Assembly (NCBI GenBank): GCA_012518795.1
Contig: JAAYRL010000022.1
Coordinates: 1 to 46,192 of the forward strand
Source: Clostridiaceae bacterium
GTDB taxonomy: Bacteria > Bacillota > Clostridia > Saccharofermentanales > DTU023
Length of the DNA stretch: 46,192 nt
Direction of reading: 5' to 3'
Under the pieces are notes generated by a model. The model had not been told where the DNA came from, ran no database searches, and saw only the letters and a program-made list of their open reading frames with translations. The first letter of the stretch is position 1. Each line of letters starts with the position of its first letter. Of this stretch, positions 17,613-26,772 are shown piece after piece. Made by a program: the position numbers and the translations under genes.

Positions 17613-17775
17613 GGATAAAAATAATTATGAATAATCTCCAACGCTATTCCGAAATTTGATTGAACGTATCAGAAGCGTTATTTGTGTAATTATGTCGTTT
17701 TGTATAAATATTCACTAAACGTTAGTTTAAGATACTTGCAGGATGAAAGTACAAGTTGTAGAGTAAAGATATAAA

Positions 17776-17804
17776 TTGATTAATTTTTAAAATAAGCTTA
17801 TATT
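17776..17804 (+). promoter_or_regulatory. Predicted sigma-A promoter of pdxS
   Basis: TTGATT and TATATT are separated by 17 bases. About 25 bases downstream, a strong AAAGGAGG ribosome binding site precedes the pdxS start. Confidence 0.5.
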
Positions 17805-17845
17805 ATGATCCGTGTTTTGAGTAAGTTATAAAGGAGGAACAGCTG

Positions 17846-18706
17846 ATGAAATTTAATAAACAACTGGCTGAGTCACTAAAGGGTGGCGTTATTATGGATG
17901 TTGTAAATTCGGAACAAGCCAAAGTTGCGGAAAATGCCGGAGCGGTAGCGGTAATGGCTTTGGAAAGAGTTCCGGCTGATATCAGAGCGGCCGGCGGAAT
18001 TTCGCGTATGAGTGATCCTGCGATGATTAAAGAAATTATGGCGACAGTAAATATTCCTGTCATGGCAAAAGTAAGGATCGGACATTTGGTTGAAGCACAA
18101 ATATTGCAAGCGATCGGTGTTGACATGGTTGATGAATCCGAGGTTTTATCACCTGCAGACAATGTATACCATATAGATAAAAATAAATTTGAAGTGCCTT
18201 TTGTTTGCGGTGCGAGAGATCTGGGCGAAGCTCTGCGACGTATTCAAGAAGGTGCGTCTTTAATCAGAACTAAAGGTGAACCCGGTACGGGTGATATAGT
18301 TCAAGCGGTTACTCATATGAGACAAATTATGGGAGATATCAAAGCTGTACAAGCTTTGCGTGCAGATGAATTGTCCGTTGCAGCAAGAGATTTGCAGGTT
18401 TCTTATGAAATTCTGGAGTACGTGCACGAAAATGGTAAACTTCCGGTATTGAACTTCTCCGCAGGTGGTGTCGCAACTCCGGCAGATGCCGCATTGATGG
18501 TTCAACTGGGAGCAGACGGTGTATTTGTCGGTTCCGGCATTTTTAAATCCGGTGATCCGGTGAAGAGAGCTAAAGCTATCGTTGAAGCTGTGAAATATTA
18601 TGATGATCCGGAACGCTTGGCTGCAATCAGTGAAAATTTAGGTGAAGCTATGGTTGGCATAAATGAAGATGAGATAGAAACCATGTTAAGTCAGCGTGGC
18701 GTATAA
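17846..18706 (+). CDS. pdxS: Pyridoxal 5'-phosphate synthase subunit PdxS
   Basis: The 286-residue TIM-barrel enzyme condenses ribose 5-phosphate, glyceraldehyde 3-phosphate and ammonia into PLP. It matches the family throughout: ERVPADIR at 40–47, Lys75 in VMAKVRIGH (ribose 5-phosphate imine) and Lys143 in [10 protein letters not shown] (second imine Lys), with [14 protein letters not shown] near residue 210. The ammonia-supplying glutaminase PdxT normally follows, but here the next gene is rnhA after 256 bases. Either pdxT lies elsewhere or free ammonia is used. A strong AAAGGAGG site sets the start. Confidence 0.95.
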   Translation: MKFNKQLAESLKGGVIMDVVNSEQAKVAENAGAVAVMALERVPADIRAAGGISRMSDPAMIKEIMATVNIPVMAKVRIGHLVEAQILQAIGVDMVDESEVLSPADNVYHIDKNKFEVPFVCGARDLGEALRRIQEGASLIRTKGEPGTGDIVQAVTHMRQIMGDIKAVQALRADELSVAARDLQVSYEILEYVHENGKLPVLNFSAGGVATPADAALMVQLGADGVFVGSGIFKSGDPVKRAKAIVEAVKYYDDPERLAAISENLGEAMVGINEDEIETMLSQRGV

Positions 18707-18829
18707 TTTACCGTTTTGATGATTCATTTAAAAATTATTTTGTTTAAGTGGTGTTTTAATATAATTGCCGGGATTCATTTGAATTTGACAGCCGATCTTA
18801 ATTGAAACATCACTTTTTATTTTCGTTTT

Positions 18830-18863
18830 TTGTAATCAATTACTAACTTAATCAAGATTACAA
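18830..18863. repeat. 8-bp inverted repeat upstream of rnhA
   Basis: TTGTAATC (18830–18837) and GATTACAA (18856–18863) face each other across an 18-base loop. This could be an operator or a weak transcript-end structure after pdxS; there is no downstream T-run. Confidence 0.3.
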
Positions 18864-18962
18864 TTATGTTATTATATTGTTGATATTAAAGATGATATTT
18901 TTATTATAAAATGTTAGTTCTTATAAATAAGATGGCAATTCTATATAACAGAGGAGAGTTTA

Positions 18963-19409
18963 ATGTCTGAACAATCACAAGTAGATATTTATACTGATGG
19001 AGCCTGTTCAGGCAATCCCGGTCCCGGCGGTTGGGCAGCAATTTTGAAGGTCGGATCTATTGAAAAAGAAATTTCGGGTTTTGAACCGGATACAACAAAT
19101 AATCGTATGGAATTAACGGCTGCGATCAAAGGATTGTCTGAATTGAACCGGCCATGCAAAGTTAATCTATATAGCGATTCAGCTTATTTAGTTAAAGCTT
19201 TTAATGAGCAATGGATTGCAAATTGGCAAAAAAACGGTTGGCGGAATGCTGCAAAACAACCGGTCAGTAATAGTGATTTATGGCAAGAGTTGTTGGAACT
19301 TGCGGAACAACATGATATTAAATGGATTTGGGTCAAAGGACATGCTGAAAATCCCTACAATAATCGTTGTGATCAATTAGCGGTACAGCAAATTAAGCAG
19401 AATAGTTGA
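18963..19409 (+). CDS. rnhA: Ribonuclease HI
   Basis: The 148-residue endonuclease cuts RNA in RNA–DNA hybrids. The catalytic set is present: Asp12 (YTDGACSGNPGPGG), Glu50 (NNRMELTA), Asp72 (YSDSAYL), His127 (VKGHAENPYNN) and Asp137 (CDQLA). Length is typical of type 1 RNase HI and it keeps the basic-handle helix WQKNGWRNAAK. The start follows GAGGAGAG. A short echo of its 3' end (GATAATATAG twice, 19408–19430) follows the stop codon. Confidence 0.95.
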   Translation: MSEQSQVDIYTDGACSGNPGPGGWAAILKVGSIEKEISGFEPDTTNNRMELTAAIKGLSELNRPCKVNLYSDSAYLVKAFNEQWIANWQKNGWRNAAKQPVSNSDLWQELLELAEQHDIKWIWVKGHAENPYNNRCDQLAVQQIKQNS

Positions 19410-19485
19410 TAATATAGCTGGATAATATAGTTCATGCAAAAGACAATAAATAGCTTATAATATGGTTTTTGAAAAGGACAAAAAG

Positions 19486-20088
19486 ATGTCAAAAGAAATT
19501 CTAACAGAATCCCGGAAACATATTACAGAAAAAGAGCAAATAGATTTCACGGAAAAAATCACATCCTCCGAGCAAAAATTTGCGGGCAGGGTTTTTAATG
19601 TGCGAGTTGATCAAGTAGAATTAGTTGACGGCAGCACCTCTTTTCGAGAAATTGTTGAACATCATGGAGGAGCATGTGTTGTTGCTTTGGATTCCGATCA
19701 GACAATTTATTTTGTCGAGCAATATAGAATTTCAGTTGCTGAAACTATTTTAGAAATTCCTGCCGGTAAAATAGAAGTCGGTGAAGAGCATTTGATTTGC
19801 GCTCAAAGGGAGTTAAAGGAAGAAATAGGCATCACTGCCAAAAAGTGGGAACTTTTGACAAAGTATTATCCTACGCCGGGTTATTGCAGTGAGGTTATTA
19901 ATATATTTTTAGCCAGAGATCTGACTCACGGTAAACCGAATCTGGATCCGGGTGAATTCTTACGAGTGAAAAAGTATAAATTAAATCAGGCATTGGATAT
20001 GGTGATTAATAATCAGATCAAAGACAGCAAAACAATAATCGGGATATTGTTGACCTTACAAAAAATACAAGAGGAAACTCGACCTTAA
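19486..20088 (+). CDS. NUDIX hydrolase, probable ADP-ribose pyrophosphatase
   Basis: The protein (200 residues) has a full Nudix box starting at GKIEVGE near residue 104 with RELKEEIGI completing it, plus the upstream FREIVEHHGGACVV segment of the NudF/ADP-ribose pyrophosphatase group. It should hydrolyse ADP-ribose or related nucleoside diphosphate sugars in the cytosol. The ATG at 19486 was chosen because AAGGA lies seven bases before it; an upstream in-frame ATG at 19462 has no such site. ftsK follows closely, so they are probably co-transcribed. Confidence 0.9.
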   Translation: MSKEILTESRKHITEKEQIDFTEKITSSEQKFAGRVFNVRVDQVELVDGSTSFREIVEHHGGACVVALDSDQTIYFVEQYRISVAETILEIPAGKIEVGEEHLICAQRELKEEIGITAKKWELLTKYYPTPGYCSEVINIFLARDLTHGKPNLDPGEFLRVKKYKLNQALDMVINNQIKDSKTIIGILLTLQKIQEETRP

Positions 20089-20112
20089 TCAGAGAACCGG
20101 GAGATGATGCTC

Positions 20113-22932
20113 ATGGCAGAAAGCAGTACAAATAACAATAGCACAACTGGTGACAGTAGAAAAAAAGTGAATAAAGTATATGAGATTATCTCTGTCTTTA
20201 TTCTTGCCGCGGCAATTCTTCTGGGGTTTATGTTTTGGGCGCCGGAAAAAATGACCGGAATTCTCGGCAAGATTTTCAAACAAATCGGTTACGGTTTTTT
20301 TGGTACATTTGCTGTGATATTTCCTGTTGTTTTGTTATTAATCGGTCTAGATCGGATGCTTTCTAAAACTAAACAAGTATCGCGAACCAGAAAAAATTGT
20401 ACTGTGTTACTATTTTTATGTTCGGTAATCTTAATATCAGCAATAACATTGGATTCGGCAAAAGTTTTACGGTCAACGTTCGTAGGAAACAAATCATCTG
20501 TATTAAAATCAATACCGTTGTTCTGGAAATCCGGCCTGAAACCATCTTTAGTGTCTCAATCTACGACTTGGGGTGGTGGTTTAGTCGGCGGAATTTGCGG
20601 TTTTGCCTTGTCGGTTGTTGCAGGAAAAATCGGATCGATTATTATTTTAATTGCAATGATTTTAGCTCTGATAGTAGTTGTTTTTAATGTTTCGTACACG
20701 CATTATGTCCAAAAATCTGCGAATGCATTTCAAGCTACGAGACAAAAACTTGAGGAAAAAAGAAGACTGAGAGCCGAGAGTATGGCTTGGGAAAATGAGC
20801 AAACGGACTTTTATGATAATGAAGAATCAAATCTCTACAGTTATGAAATAGGCAAGACAGATTATGCTCAAATGAAACATGATTATTCTGCAACAGATGG
20901 AGATGATCTTGATACAGATTTAGATAATGAACCGGAATTCGGTTTTGATTTGGCAAAAGCTACTGCAGGACATGATAAACGAGAAGTTTCTGCTGAATGG
21001 ATTAAAAGAGAATTAGCAGAAGGTCGTGGCGAGATTTATGAAGAACCTCCTCGAATCAGTTTTGATTTGCCCGAAGGTTCTTGGTCGATTGATCCGGCAG
21101 ATCAAAAACTAACCTCTGAAGAACCTAATCTCGACTATAATTTAGCTTCTTACAATTATTCCGGCAAAAATCAAGTTGAATCTGACACTAAAGATGCCGG
21201 TCAATCAAACACCGGGCAAGGCAAATTTTCAAGTTCAGGTAATCTGTCATATAAAGAAAAATCTACAATAATATCAGAGGAAGGTTTTGAATCAACTCAA
21301 TCCTCTCAAATAACTACTGACATAACTGAAACAGAATTGGATCATATTGAAGAGCAAGGCAGAGCTCATTGGGAAGATCGCAGTGAAAATTCAACTGATG
21401 TAAAGATTCCGCCAACAATTATCAAAAAACAGAAACAAATTGCTTTGACGGATAAGTATATTCCGCCGCCGATCGAATTATTAAATGAAGATCCGAAAAA
21501 TGGGCAGGATCCGACAAGTGTAAAAGAAATCCAAAGTTTGGGAGCCAGATTGGAGCAAACTCTGACTGATTTCGGAGTAGATGCTAAAGTAGTTAATTAC
21601 ACTACCGGACCGACCATAACTCGTTTTGAGTTGGCTCCGGGGCCGGGAGTTAAAGTATCCCGAATTACTAATTTGGCAGACGATATTGCATTATCGTTGG
21701 CGGCAATCGGTGTGAGAATCGAGGCACCGATACCGGGTAAATCTGTGATCGGTATAGAAATTCCCAATAAAGAAACTCATCCGGTTCTTCTAAGAGGAAT
21801 CATCGAATCAGCTGCTTTCAAAAAAGCTGAATCTAAATTGACAGCAGGTATCGGAAGAGATATTCAAGGTAATGAGATCCTCTGTGATTTACAAAAAATG
21901 CCACATCTCTTAATAGCCGGTGCAACCGGATCCGGAAAATCCGTTTGTCTTAATGCGATTATTATTTCATTAATTTATCGTTCAGGTCCTGCCGATCTCA
22001 AAATGATTATGATTGATCCGAAAGTTGTTGAATTAAATATTTACAACGGAATTCCGCACCTTTTGCAACCTGTGGTAACCGATCCGAAAAAAGCCTATGG
22101 GGCGTTAAATTGGGCAGTTATGGAAATGGAAGATCGCTATGAAAAATTTGCGGAAAATTCTGTTCGTGATTTTACCGCCTATAATACTTTGATCGAGTCC
22201 GGTCAAATCGAAGGAGAAAAACTCGCATATATTTTAATTATTATTGACGAATTGAGTGATTTGATGGCAACTACGCCGACTGAAGTTGAAGATGCTATTG
22301 CCAGGCTGACTGCAATGGCAAGAGCTGCAGGTATTCATTTGATAATTGCGACCCAGAGACCGTCAGTTGATGTTATTACCGGAGTAATCAAGGCGAATAT
22401 TCCTTCAAGAATAGCTTTTACAGTAGCTTCTCAAGTTGATTCACGCACGATTTTAGATATGGGCGGAGCAGAGAAACTTCTGGGCAAGGGTGATCTGCTT
22501 TATTATCCGCAAAGCGCTTCCAAACCGCAACGTGGACAGGGCGGATTTGTAACTGATGCAGAAGTGGAACGGGTAACTCGGTATTTGAAAGGCATTTATG
22601 AAACTGATTATGATGAGTCTGTGGCAGAAGCAATTGAACAGGTCGGTTCGGGAGGTGCAGGGCCCAAGGCAGCTTTAAATCAGGATTCGGAAGAAGATGA
22701 GTTACTTGAAGATGCAATCAAACTGGTAATTGAAGCTGAATATGCCTCGATCTCTCTGTTACAGCGCAGATTGAGCATTGGCTATCCCAGAGCTGCCAGG
22801 CTTGTTGACCGTCTATATGAATTAAATATTATCGGGCCTTTTGAAGGTAGCAAACCTCGTAAGGTATTGGTTACACCACAAGAGTATTTTGCTGCAAAAT
22901 CAGAAGATGATGCAAATCAAGCCCGAGAGTAA
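20113..22932 (+). CDS. ftsK: FtsK/SpoIIIE family DNA translocase
   Basis: The N-terminus has about four membrane helices (residues 15–190). It is followed by a long acidic, Ser/Asn-rich linker to about residue 440, then the alpha and beta motor domains with Walker A GATGSGKS near residue 600 and Walker B LIIIDELSDLM near 715. A C-terminal gamma winged-helix domain (SISLLQRRLSIGYPRAARLVDRL) reads polar DNA sequences. The hexamer pumps DNA through the division or sporulation septum. The ATG at 20113 is preferred because GGGAG lies nine bases before it; two ATGs at 20104 and 20107 abut that site. Confidence 0.95.
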   Translation: MAESSTNNNSTTGDSRKKVNKVYEIISVFILAAAILLGFMFWAPEKMTGILGKIFKQIGYGFFGTFAVIFPVVLLLIGLDRMLSKTKQVSRTRKNCTVLLFLCSVILISAITLDSAKVLRSTFVGNKSSVLKSIPLFWKSGLKPSLVSQSTTWGGGLVGGICGFALSVVAGKIGSIIILIAMILALIVVVFNVSYTHYVQKSANAFQATRQKLEEKRRLRAESMAWENEQTDFYDNEESNLYSYEIGKTDYAQMKHDYSATDGDDLDTDLDNEPEFGFDLAKATAGHDKREVSAEWIKRELAEGRGEIYEEPPRISFDLPEGSWSIDPADQKLTSEEPNLDYNLASYNYSGKNQVESDTKDAGQSNTGQGKFSSSGNLSYKEKSTIISEEGFESTQSSQITTDITETELDHIEEQGRAHWEDRSENSTDVKIPPTIIKKQKQIALTDKYIPPPIELLNEDPKNGQDPTSVKEIQSLGARLEQTLTDFGVDAKVVNYTTGPTITRFELAPGPGVKVSRITNLADDIALSLAAIGVRIEAPIPGKSVIGIEIPNKETHPVLLRGIIESAAFKKAESKLTAGIGRDIQGNEILCDLQKMPHLLIAGATGSGKSVCLNAIIISLIYRSGPADLKMIMIDPKVVELNIYNGIPHLLQPVVTDPKKAYGALNWAVMEMEDRYEKFAENSVRDFTAYNTLIESGQIEGEKLAYILIIIDELSDLMATTPTEVEDAIARLTAMARAAGIHLIIATQRPSVDVITGVIKANIPSRIAFTVASQVDSRTILDMGGAEKLLGKGDLLYYPQSASKPQRGQGGFVTDAEVERVTRYLKGIYETDYDESVAEAIEQVGSGGAGPKAALNQDSEEDELLEDAIKLVIEAEYASISLLQRRLSIGYPRAARLVDRLYELNIIGPFEGSKPRKVLVTPQEYFAAKSEDDANQARE

Positions 22933-22942
22933 GGAATAGTTA

Positions 22943-23806
22943 ATGGCACAAATAATTGATGGTAAATTAATTGCGGAAAACTTAAAGCAAAATATTAGTA
23001 AGCAAGTAAAACAATATCTTGAACAAGGTTTACGCAAACCGGGACTATCTGTAATTTTAGTCGGAGATGATCCTGCGTCTCAGATTTATGTCCGGAATAA
23101 AAGTACAGCTTGTAAAGAAGTAGGTTTTGAATCAACGATCTATAGACTCGATCCAAATATTACCAAAGAAGATTTATTGGATTTGATTTGCAAATTAAAT
23201 CAAGATTCTGCGGTTGACGGAATACTCTGCCAACTGCCATTGCCGAAACATCTGCCAACCCGAGAAGTGCTTGAAGCGATTGATCCTGCTAAAGATGTTG
23301 ACGGTTTTCATCCGATCAACTCGGGGCGTTTATTCTCCGGCACGGAATCATTGTTGCCTTGCACAGCAGCCGGTATCATAAAAATGTTAAAGAGTATTAA
23401 CTATCAATTTGTCGGAAAAAAGGCGCTGGTTATCGGTCGCAGCAATATTGTGGGCAAGCCGACTGCAATCTTACTCTTAAATGAAGATTGTACGGTCACG
23501 ATCGCACATTCAAAAACACGAAATTTAGCTGAATTAAGTCGTCAAGCTGATCTCTTAATTACTTCTGCCGGAAAAGAAAAATTTATTACACCGGAATTTA
23601 CCAATCCGGAGCAGGTGATTATTGATGTTGCGATTAATCGTAATGCGGAAAATAAAGTTGTCGGGGATGTAGATTTTGTTAGAGTTGAACCTCTGGTCAA
23701 AGCGATCACTCCGGTTCCCGGCGGCGTAGGTCCGATGACGATAGCGGTTTTACTGGAAAATACATTGATAGCTTATCGCAATCATTTAGAAGAAGCAGCA
23801 ACATAG
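22943..23806 (+). CDS. folD: Bifunctional methylenetetrahydrofolate dehydrogenase/cyclohydrolase
   Basis: The 287-residue enzyme links methylene- and formyl-tetrahydrofolate. Signatures are VGDDPASQIYVRNK near residue 40 (catalytic Tyr and Lys), GILCQLPLPKH near residue 93, VIGRSNIVGKP near 163 (NADP site) and the C-terminal PVPGGVGPMT. It starts ten bases after the ftsK stop behind AAGGAA. Length is standard. Confidence 0.95.
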   Translation: MAQIIDGKLIAENLKQNISKQVKQYLEQGLRKPGLSVILVGDDPASQIYVRNKSTACKEVGFESTIYRLDPNITKEDLLDLICKLNQDSAVDGILCQLPLPKHLPTREVLEAIDPAKDVDGFHPINSGRLFSGTESLLPCTAAGIIKMLKSINYQFVGKKALVIGRSNIVGKPTAILLLNEDCTVTIAHSKTRNLAELSRQADLLITSAGKEKFITPEFTNPEQVIIDVAINRNAENKVVGDVDFVRVEPLVKAITPVPGGVGPMTIAVLLENTLIAYRNHLEEAAT

Positions 23807-23862
23807 AAAAAACTGACTTTACCGGCGGCATAATATATCAAACGATATGGAAAAAGAGAACT

Positions 23863-25146
23863 ATGGATACAACAAACGATATAATAATTGAATCAGCAGA
23901 AATTGTTGCGATAGGAACCGAATTGTTAATCGGTCAAACCTTAAATACCAATACTCATTATTTAGCCAATCAACTTACTTTACTCGGTATAAACTCATAC
24001 TATCAATCAGTCGTCGGAGATAATCCGGAACGTTTATTGGCAATGCTGAAAACAGCATTGTCACGAGCTGATTTGGTGATTACCAGCGGCGGTCTGGGAC
24101 CTACCGCTGATGATGTCACAATGGAGTTAGTAGCTAAAGCAGCAGATAAAAAACTGATTTTGGATCCTGTGAGCAAACAAAGCATTGAGGACTATTTCAC
24201 GGGTATTGGTCGCACAGTGTCCGAAAATAATTGGAAACAAGCGATGATGCCGCAAGGCGCATTAACAATGCCCAATAATAACGGAACTGCACCCGGAGCG
24301 ATTATAGTTTTTGATTATGCCGGGGAAAAGAAAGCAATTGCCTGCCTGCCGGGACCGCCGAGCGAACTGGAATTGATGTTTGAACAGTCTTTAAAACCCT
24401 GGCTTGAGCAAAGAGTCAATTATGAATTTGAACATCGGTTTTTACATCTGATGGGTATTGGCGAATCCGATGCCGAACAGGAGGTTAGGGATTTAATTGA
24501 ACGCCAAACTAATCCGACTATTGCACCTTATGCTTCTCCGGGGGAAGTATGTTTTCGGATAACTCAAAGAAAATTGCGTGGTCATGCGGAAGCAGATTTA
24601 ATCTCACCGGTAGTTGAAGAAATTAAGAATCGTTTAGGACAATATATTTATGAAGATGGGTCGAGGACTTTACCTGAGATTGTTTTTTCTTTATTAAAAG
24701 AAAAAAGCCAAATGATCAGTTTTGCTGAATCTTGTACTGCAGGAATGATTTCAGCTAAATTTGGCGCGATACCCGGTGTATCTGAAGTTTTTGCCGGAAG
24801 CGTGGTTTCGTATAGCAACAGAGTGAAAGAACAAATATTAAATGTACCTTCCTCAATTTTGCAAGAATATGGCGCGGTGAGCAAAGAATGTGCGGAAGCT
24901 ATGGCAAGCGGCGTCAGAAAGGCATTAAAGACTGATTTAGCCATTTCAGTTACCGGAATTGCCGGTCCTGACGGCGGTACTCCTGATAAACCGGTCGGAA
25001 CAGTCTATATAGGGGCTGATTATCAGGGACAGCTTACTTTTGAAAAACACATTATCAGAGGCAATCGCGAGAGAATTCGCACAGTTGCCTCTTTACGTGC
25101 TTTCCATCTAGCCTGGCGTTGTTTGAAGGAAAAATCTGATATCTGA
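23863..25146 (+). CDS. cinA: CinA family protein (competence/damage-inducible; nicotinamide nucleotide amidase)
   Basis: The 427-residue protein joins a MoeA/MogA-like N-terminal domain (IVAIGTELLIGQTLNTN near residue 14; TSGGLGPTADDVT near residue 73) to a CinA C-terminal domain (SFAESCTAGMISAKFG near residue 286; SVTGIAGPDGGTPDKPVGTV near 365). The C-terminal half hydrolyses NMN to NaMN in other bacteria, and the N-terminal half has pyrophosphatase activity in some. The stop codon sits inside three 7-bp repeats, (A/T)TCTGAT, at 25134–25154. Confidence 0.93.
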   Translation: MDTTNDIIIESAEIVAIGTELLIGQTLNTNTHYLANQLTLLGINSYYQSVVGDNPERLLAMLKTALSRADLVITSGGLGPTADDVTMELVAKAADKKLILDPVSKQSIEDYFTGIGRTVSENNWKQAMMPQGALTMPNNNGTAPGAIIVFDYAGEKKAIACLPGPPSELELMFEQSLKPWLEQRVNYEFEHRFLHLMGIGESDAEQEVRDLIERQTNPTIAPYASPGEVCFRITQRKLRGHAEADLISPVVEEIKNRLGQYIYEDGSRTLPEIVFSLLKEKSQMISFAESCTAGMISAKFGAIPGVSEVFAGSVVSYSNRVKEQILNVPSSILQEYGAVSKECAEAMASGVRKALKTDLAISVTGIAGPDGGTPDKPVGTVYIGADYQGQLTFEKHIIRGNRERIRTVASLRAFHLAWRCLKEKSDI

Positions 25147-25186
25147 TTTCTGATTTTTACAAAGCTTGAATTTAAGCTAATCTGTT

Positions 25187-26464
25187 TTAAACTTGACTTA
25201 AAGCTTGGTCAATGTCGGCGATAATGTCGTCTACATTTTCTATTCCGACTGAAAAACGTATTAAATCCGGTTTGACACCTGCAGCTTCCAATTCTTCATC
25301 ATTCATTTGACGATGGGTTGTCGAAGCGGGGTGCAAAACACAGGTTCTGCAATCTGCAACATGAGTTACCACAGCAGCCAGTTTTAAAGAATCCATAAAT
25401 TTTGTAGCACCTGCACGTCCGCCTTGTACACCGAAAATAACAACTCCGCTGGAACCGTCGGGCAAATATTTTTGAGCTAATTGATGATCGCTGTCATCTT
25501 TTAAATCCGGATATTTGATCCAAGTAATTTTAGGATTGTTTTTAAGATGTTCCGCAACCTTACGTGCATTGGCACAATGTCTTTCCATACGCAAATGAAG
25601 AGTTTCCAAACCGATATTCAATAAAAAAGAATTATGCGGCGACGGAATAGATCCTAAATCACGCATTAGAGTAGTGACCATCTTGCCGATATATGCGGCT
25701 TTACCATATGTTTCAGTGAAAATTGTTCCATGATATGTTTCATTAGGCGTGGTAAGTTCCGGAAATTTGTCGGTATTGGCTTGCCAATCAAAATTACCGC
25801 TATCAACCACGACACCGCCGACTGAAGTGGCATGACCATCCATATATTTGGTGGTTGAGTGAATTACAATGTCGGCTCCCCATTCAATAGGTCGGCAATT
25901 GATCGGAGTAGGAAACGTATTATCAATGATCAAGGGCACGTTATGTTGATGTGCTACCTTAGCAAACATTTCAATATCTATAATCTTTAATGCCGGATTT
26001 GCTAGAGTTTCACCGAAAACACACTTGGTCTTAGGGGTGAAAGCTGCATTGAGTTCTGCCTCAGAGCAGTCGGGTTCCACGAAAGTTACTTCAATGCCTA
26101 AATCTCTCATTGTATGTTCGAGTAAGTTATAGCTTCCGCCATAGACAGCTGAAGAACTTACCACGTGATCACCGGCATTACATATGTTGACAATCGAATA
26201 AAAAGTGGCTGCTTGTCCGGAAGAAGTCAGCATTGCGGCGACTCCGCCTTCGAGATCGGCAATTTTATTTGCTACTGCATCATTAGTCGGATTTTGTAAG
26301 CGTGTATAAAAATAATTGCTTTCTTCTAAATCAAAACATTTTGACATATCTTCACTTGAATCAAACTTAAATGTTGTTGATTGAATAATAGGTAAAACTC
26401 GCGGATCCATGTTTTTAGGATTCCAACCGCTTTGAACACATTTTGTATCAATGTTGTAAGACAT
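25187..26464 (-). CDS. O-acetylhomoserine sulfhydrylase (PLP-dependent)
   Basis: The 425-residue enzyme belongs to the Cys/Met metabolism PLP family. It has LTSSGQAATFYSI near residue 79, IIDNTFPTPINCRP near residue 174 and the PLP-binding Lys in VIHSTTKYMDGHATSVGG near residue 202. The length and the WNPKNMDPRVLPIIQSTTF start match O-acetylhomoserine aminocarboxypropyltransferases, which make homocysteine from O-acetylhomoserine and sulfide. The start follows GAGGTG. It converges on cinA with a 40-bp gap holding a weak AGCTT/AAGCT stem. Confidence 0.92.
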   Translation of the reverse strand: MSYNIDTKCVQSGWNPKNMDPRVLPIIQSTTFKFDSSEDMSKCFDLEESNYFYTRLQNPTNDAVANKIADLEGGVAAMLTSSGQAATFYSIVNICNAGDHVVSSSAVYGGSYNLLEHTMRDLGIEVTFVEPDCSEAELNAAFTPKTKCVFGETLANPALKIIDIEMFAKVAHQHNVPLIIDNTFPTPINCRPIEWGADIVIHSTTKYMDGHATSVGGVVVDSGNFDWQANTDKFPELTTPNETYHGTIFTETYGKAAYIGKMVTTLMRDLGSIPSPHNSFLLNIGLETLHLRMERHCANARKVAEHLKNNPKITWIKYPDLKDDSDHQLAQKYLPDGSSGVVIFGVQGGRAGATKFMDSLKLAAVVTHVADCRTCVLHPASTTHRQMNDEELEAAGVKPDLIRFSVGIENVDDIIADIDQALSQV

Positions 26465-26772
26465 AATTCACCTCAAATTGATAAATTTAAAATATAATGA
26501 ATATAAAATAACACATAATTTAGTTTTGAAAAAATTACTGAATTGATTTAAGCTGTTTTTTGCTAAAAAACATAACAAAAGCCGATTTTGGCAAAAAATG
26601 ATAAGATTATAAACAAAGTGATATAATTGCAAAGAATCGCAAAGAATCGCAAAGAATTGTAATTAATCGTAATTGCGAAGAATTGTAATTAATCGTAATT
26701 GCGAAGAATTGTAATTAATTGTATGAGCATATTGTAGAAGTACTTACAACTAAAAACTAGAGAGGATAATTG
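26465..26772. repeat. Divergent spacer with a 26-bp tandem repeat (26629–26722)
   Basis: The 308-bp spacer between the sulfhydrylase and parE genes must contain both promoters. Its parE-proximal part is repetitive: GCAAAGAATC occurs twice at 26629–26648, followed by two 26-bp units (26649–26674, 26675–26700) and a partial third. The core of each unit is GAAGAATTGTAATTAATCGT with GCAAAG in the first copy. A TATAAT at about 26623 lies just before the array, so the array may be transcribed as the parE leader. Confidence 0.85.
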
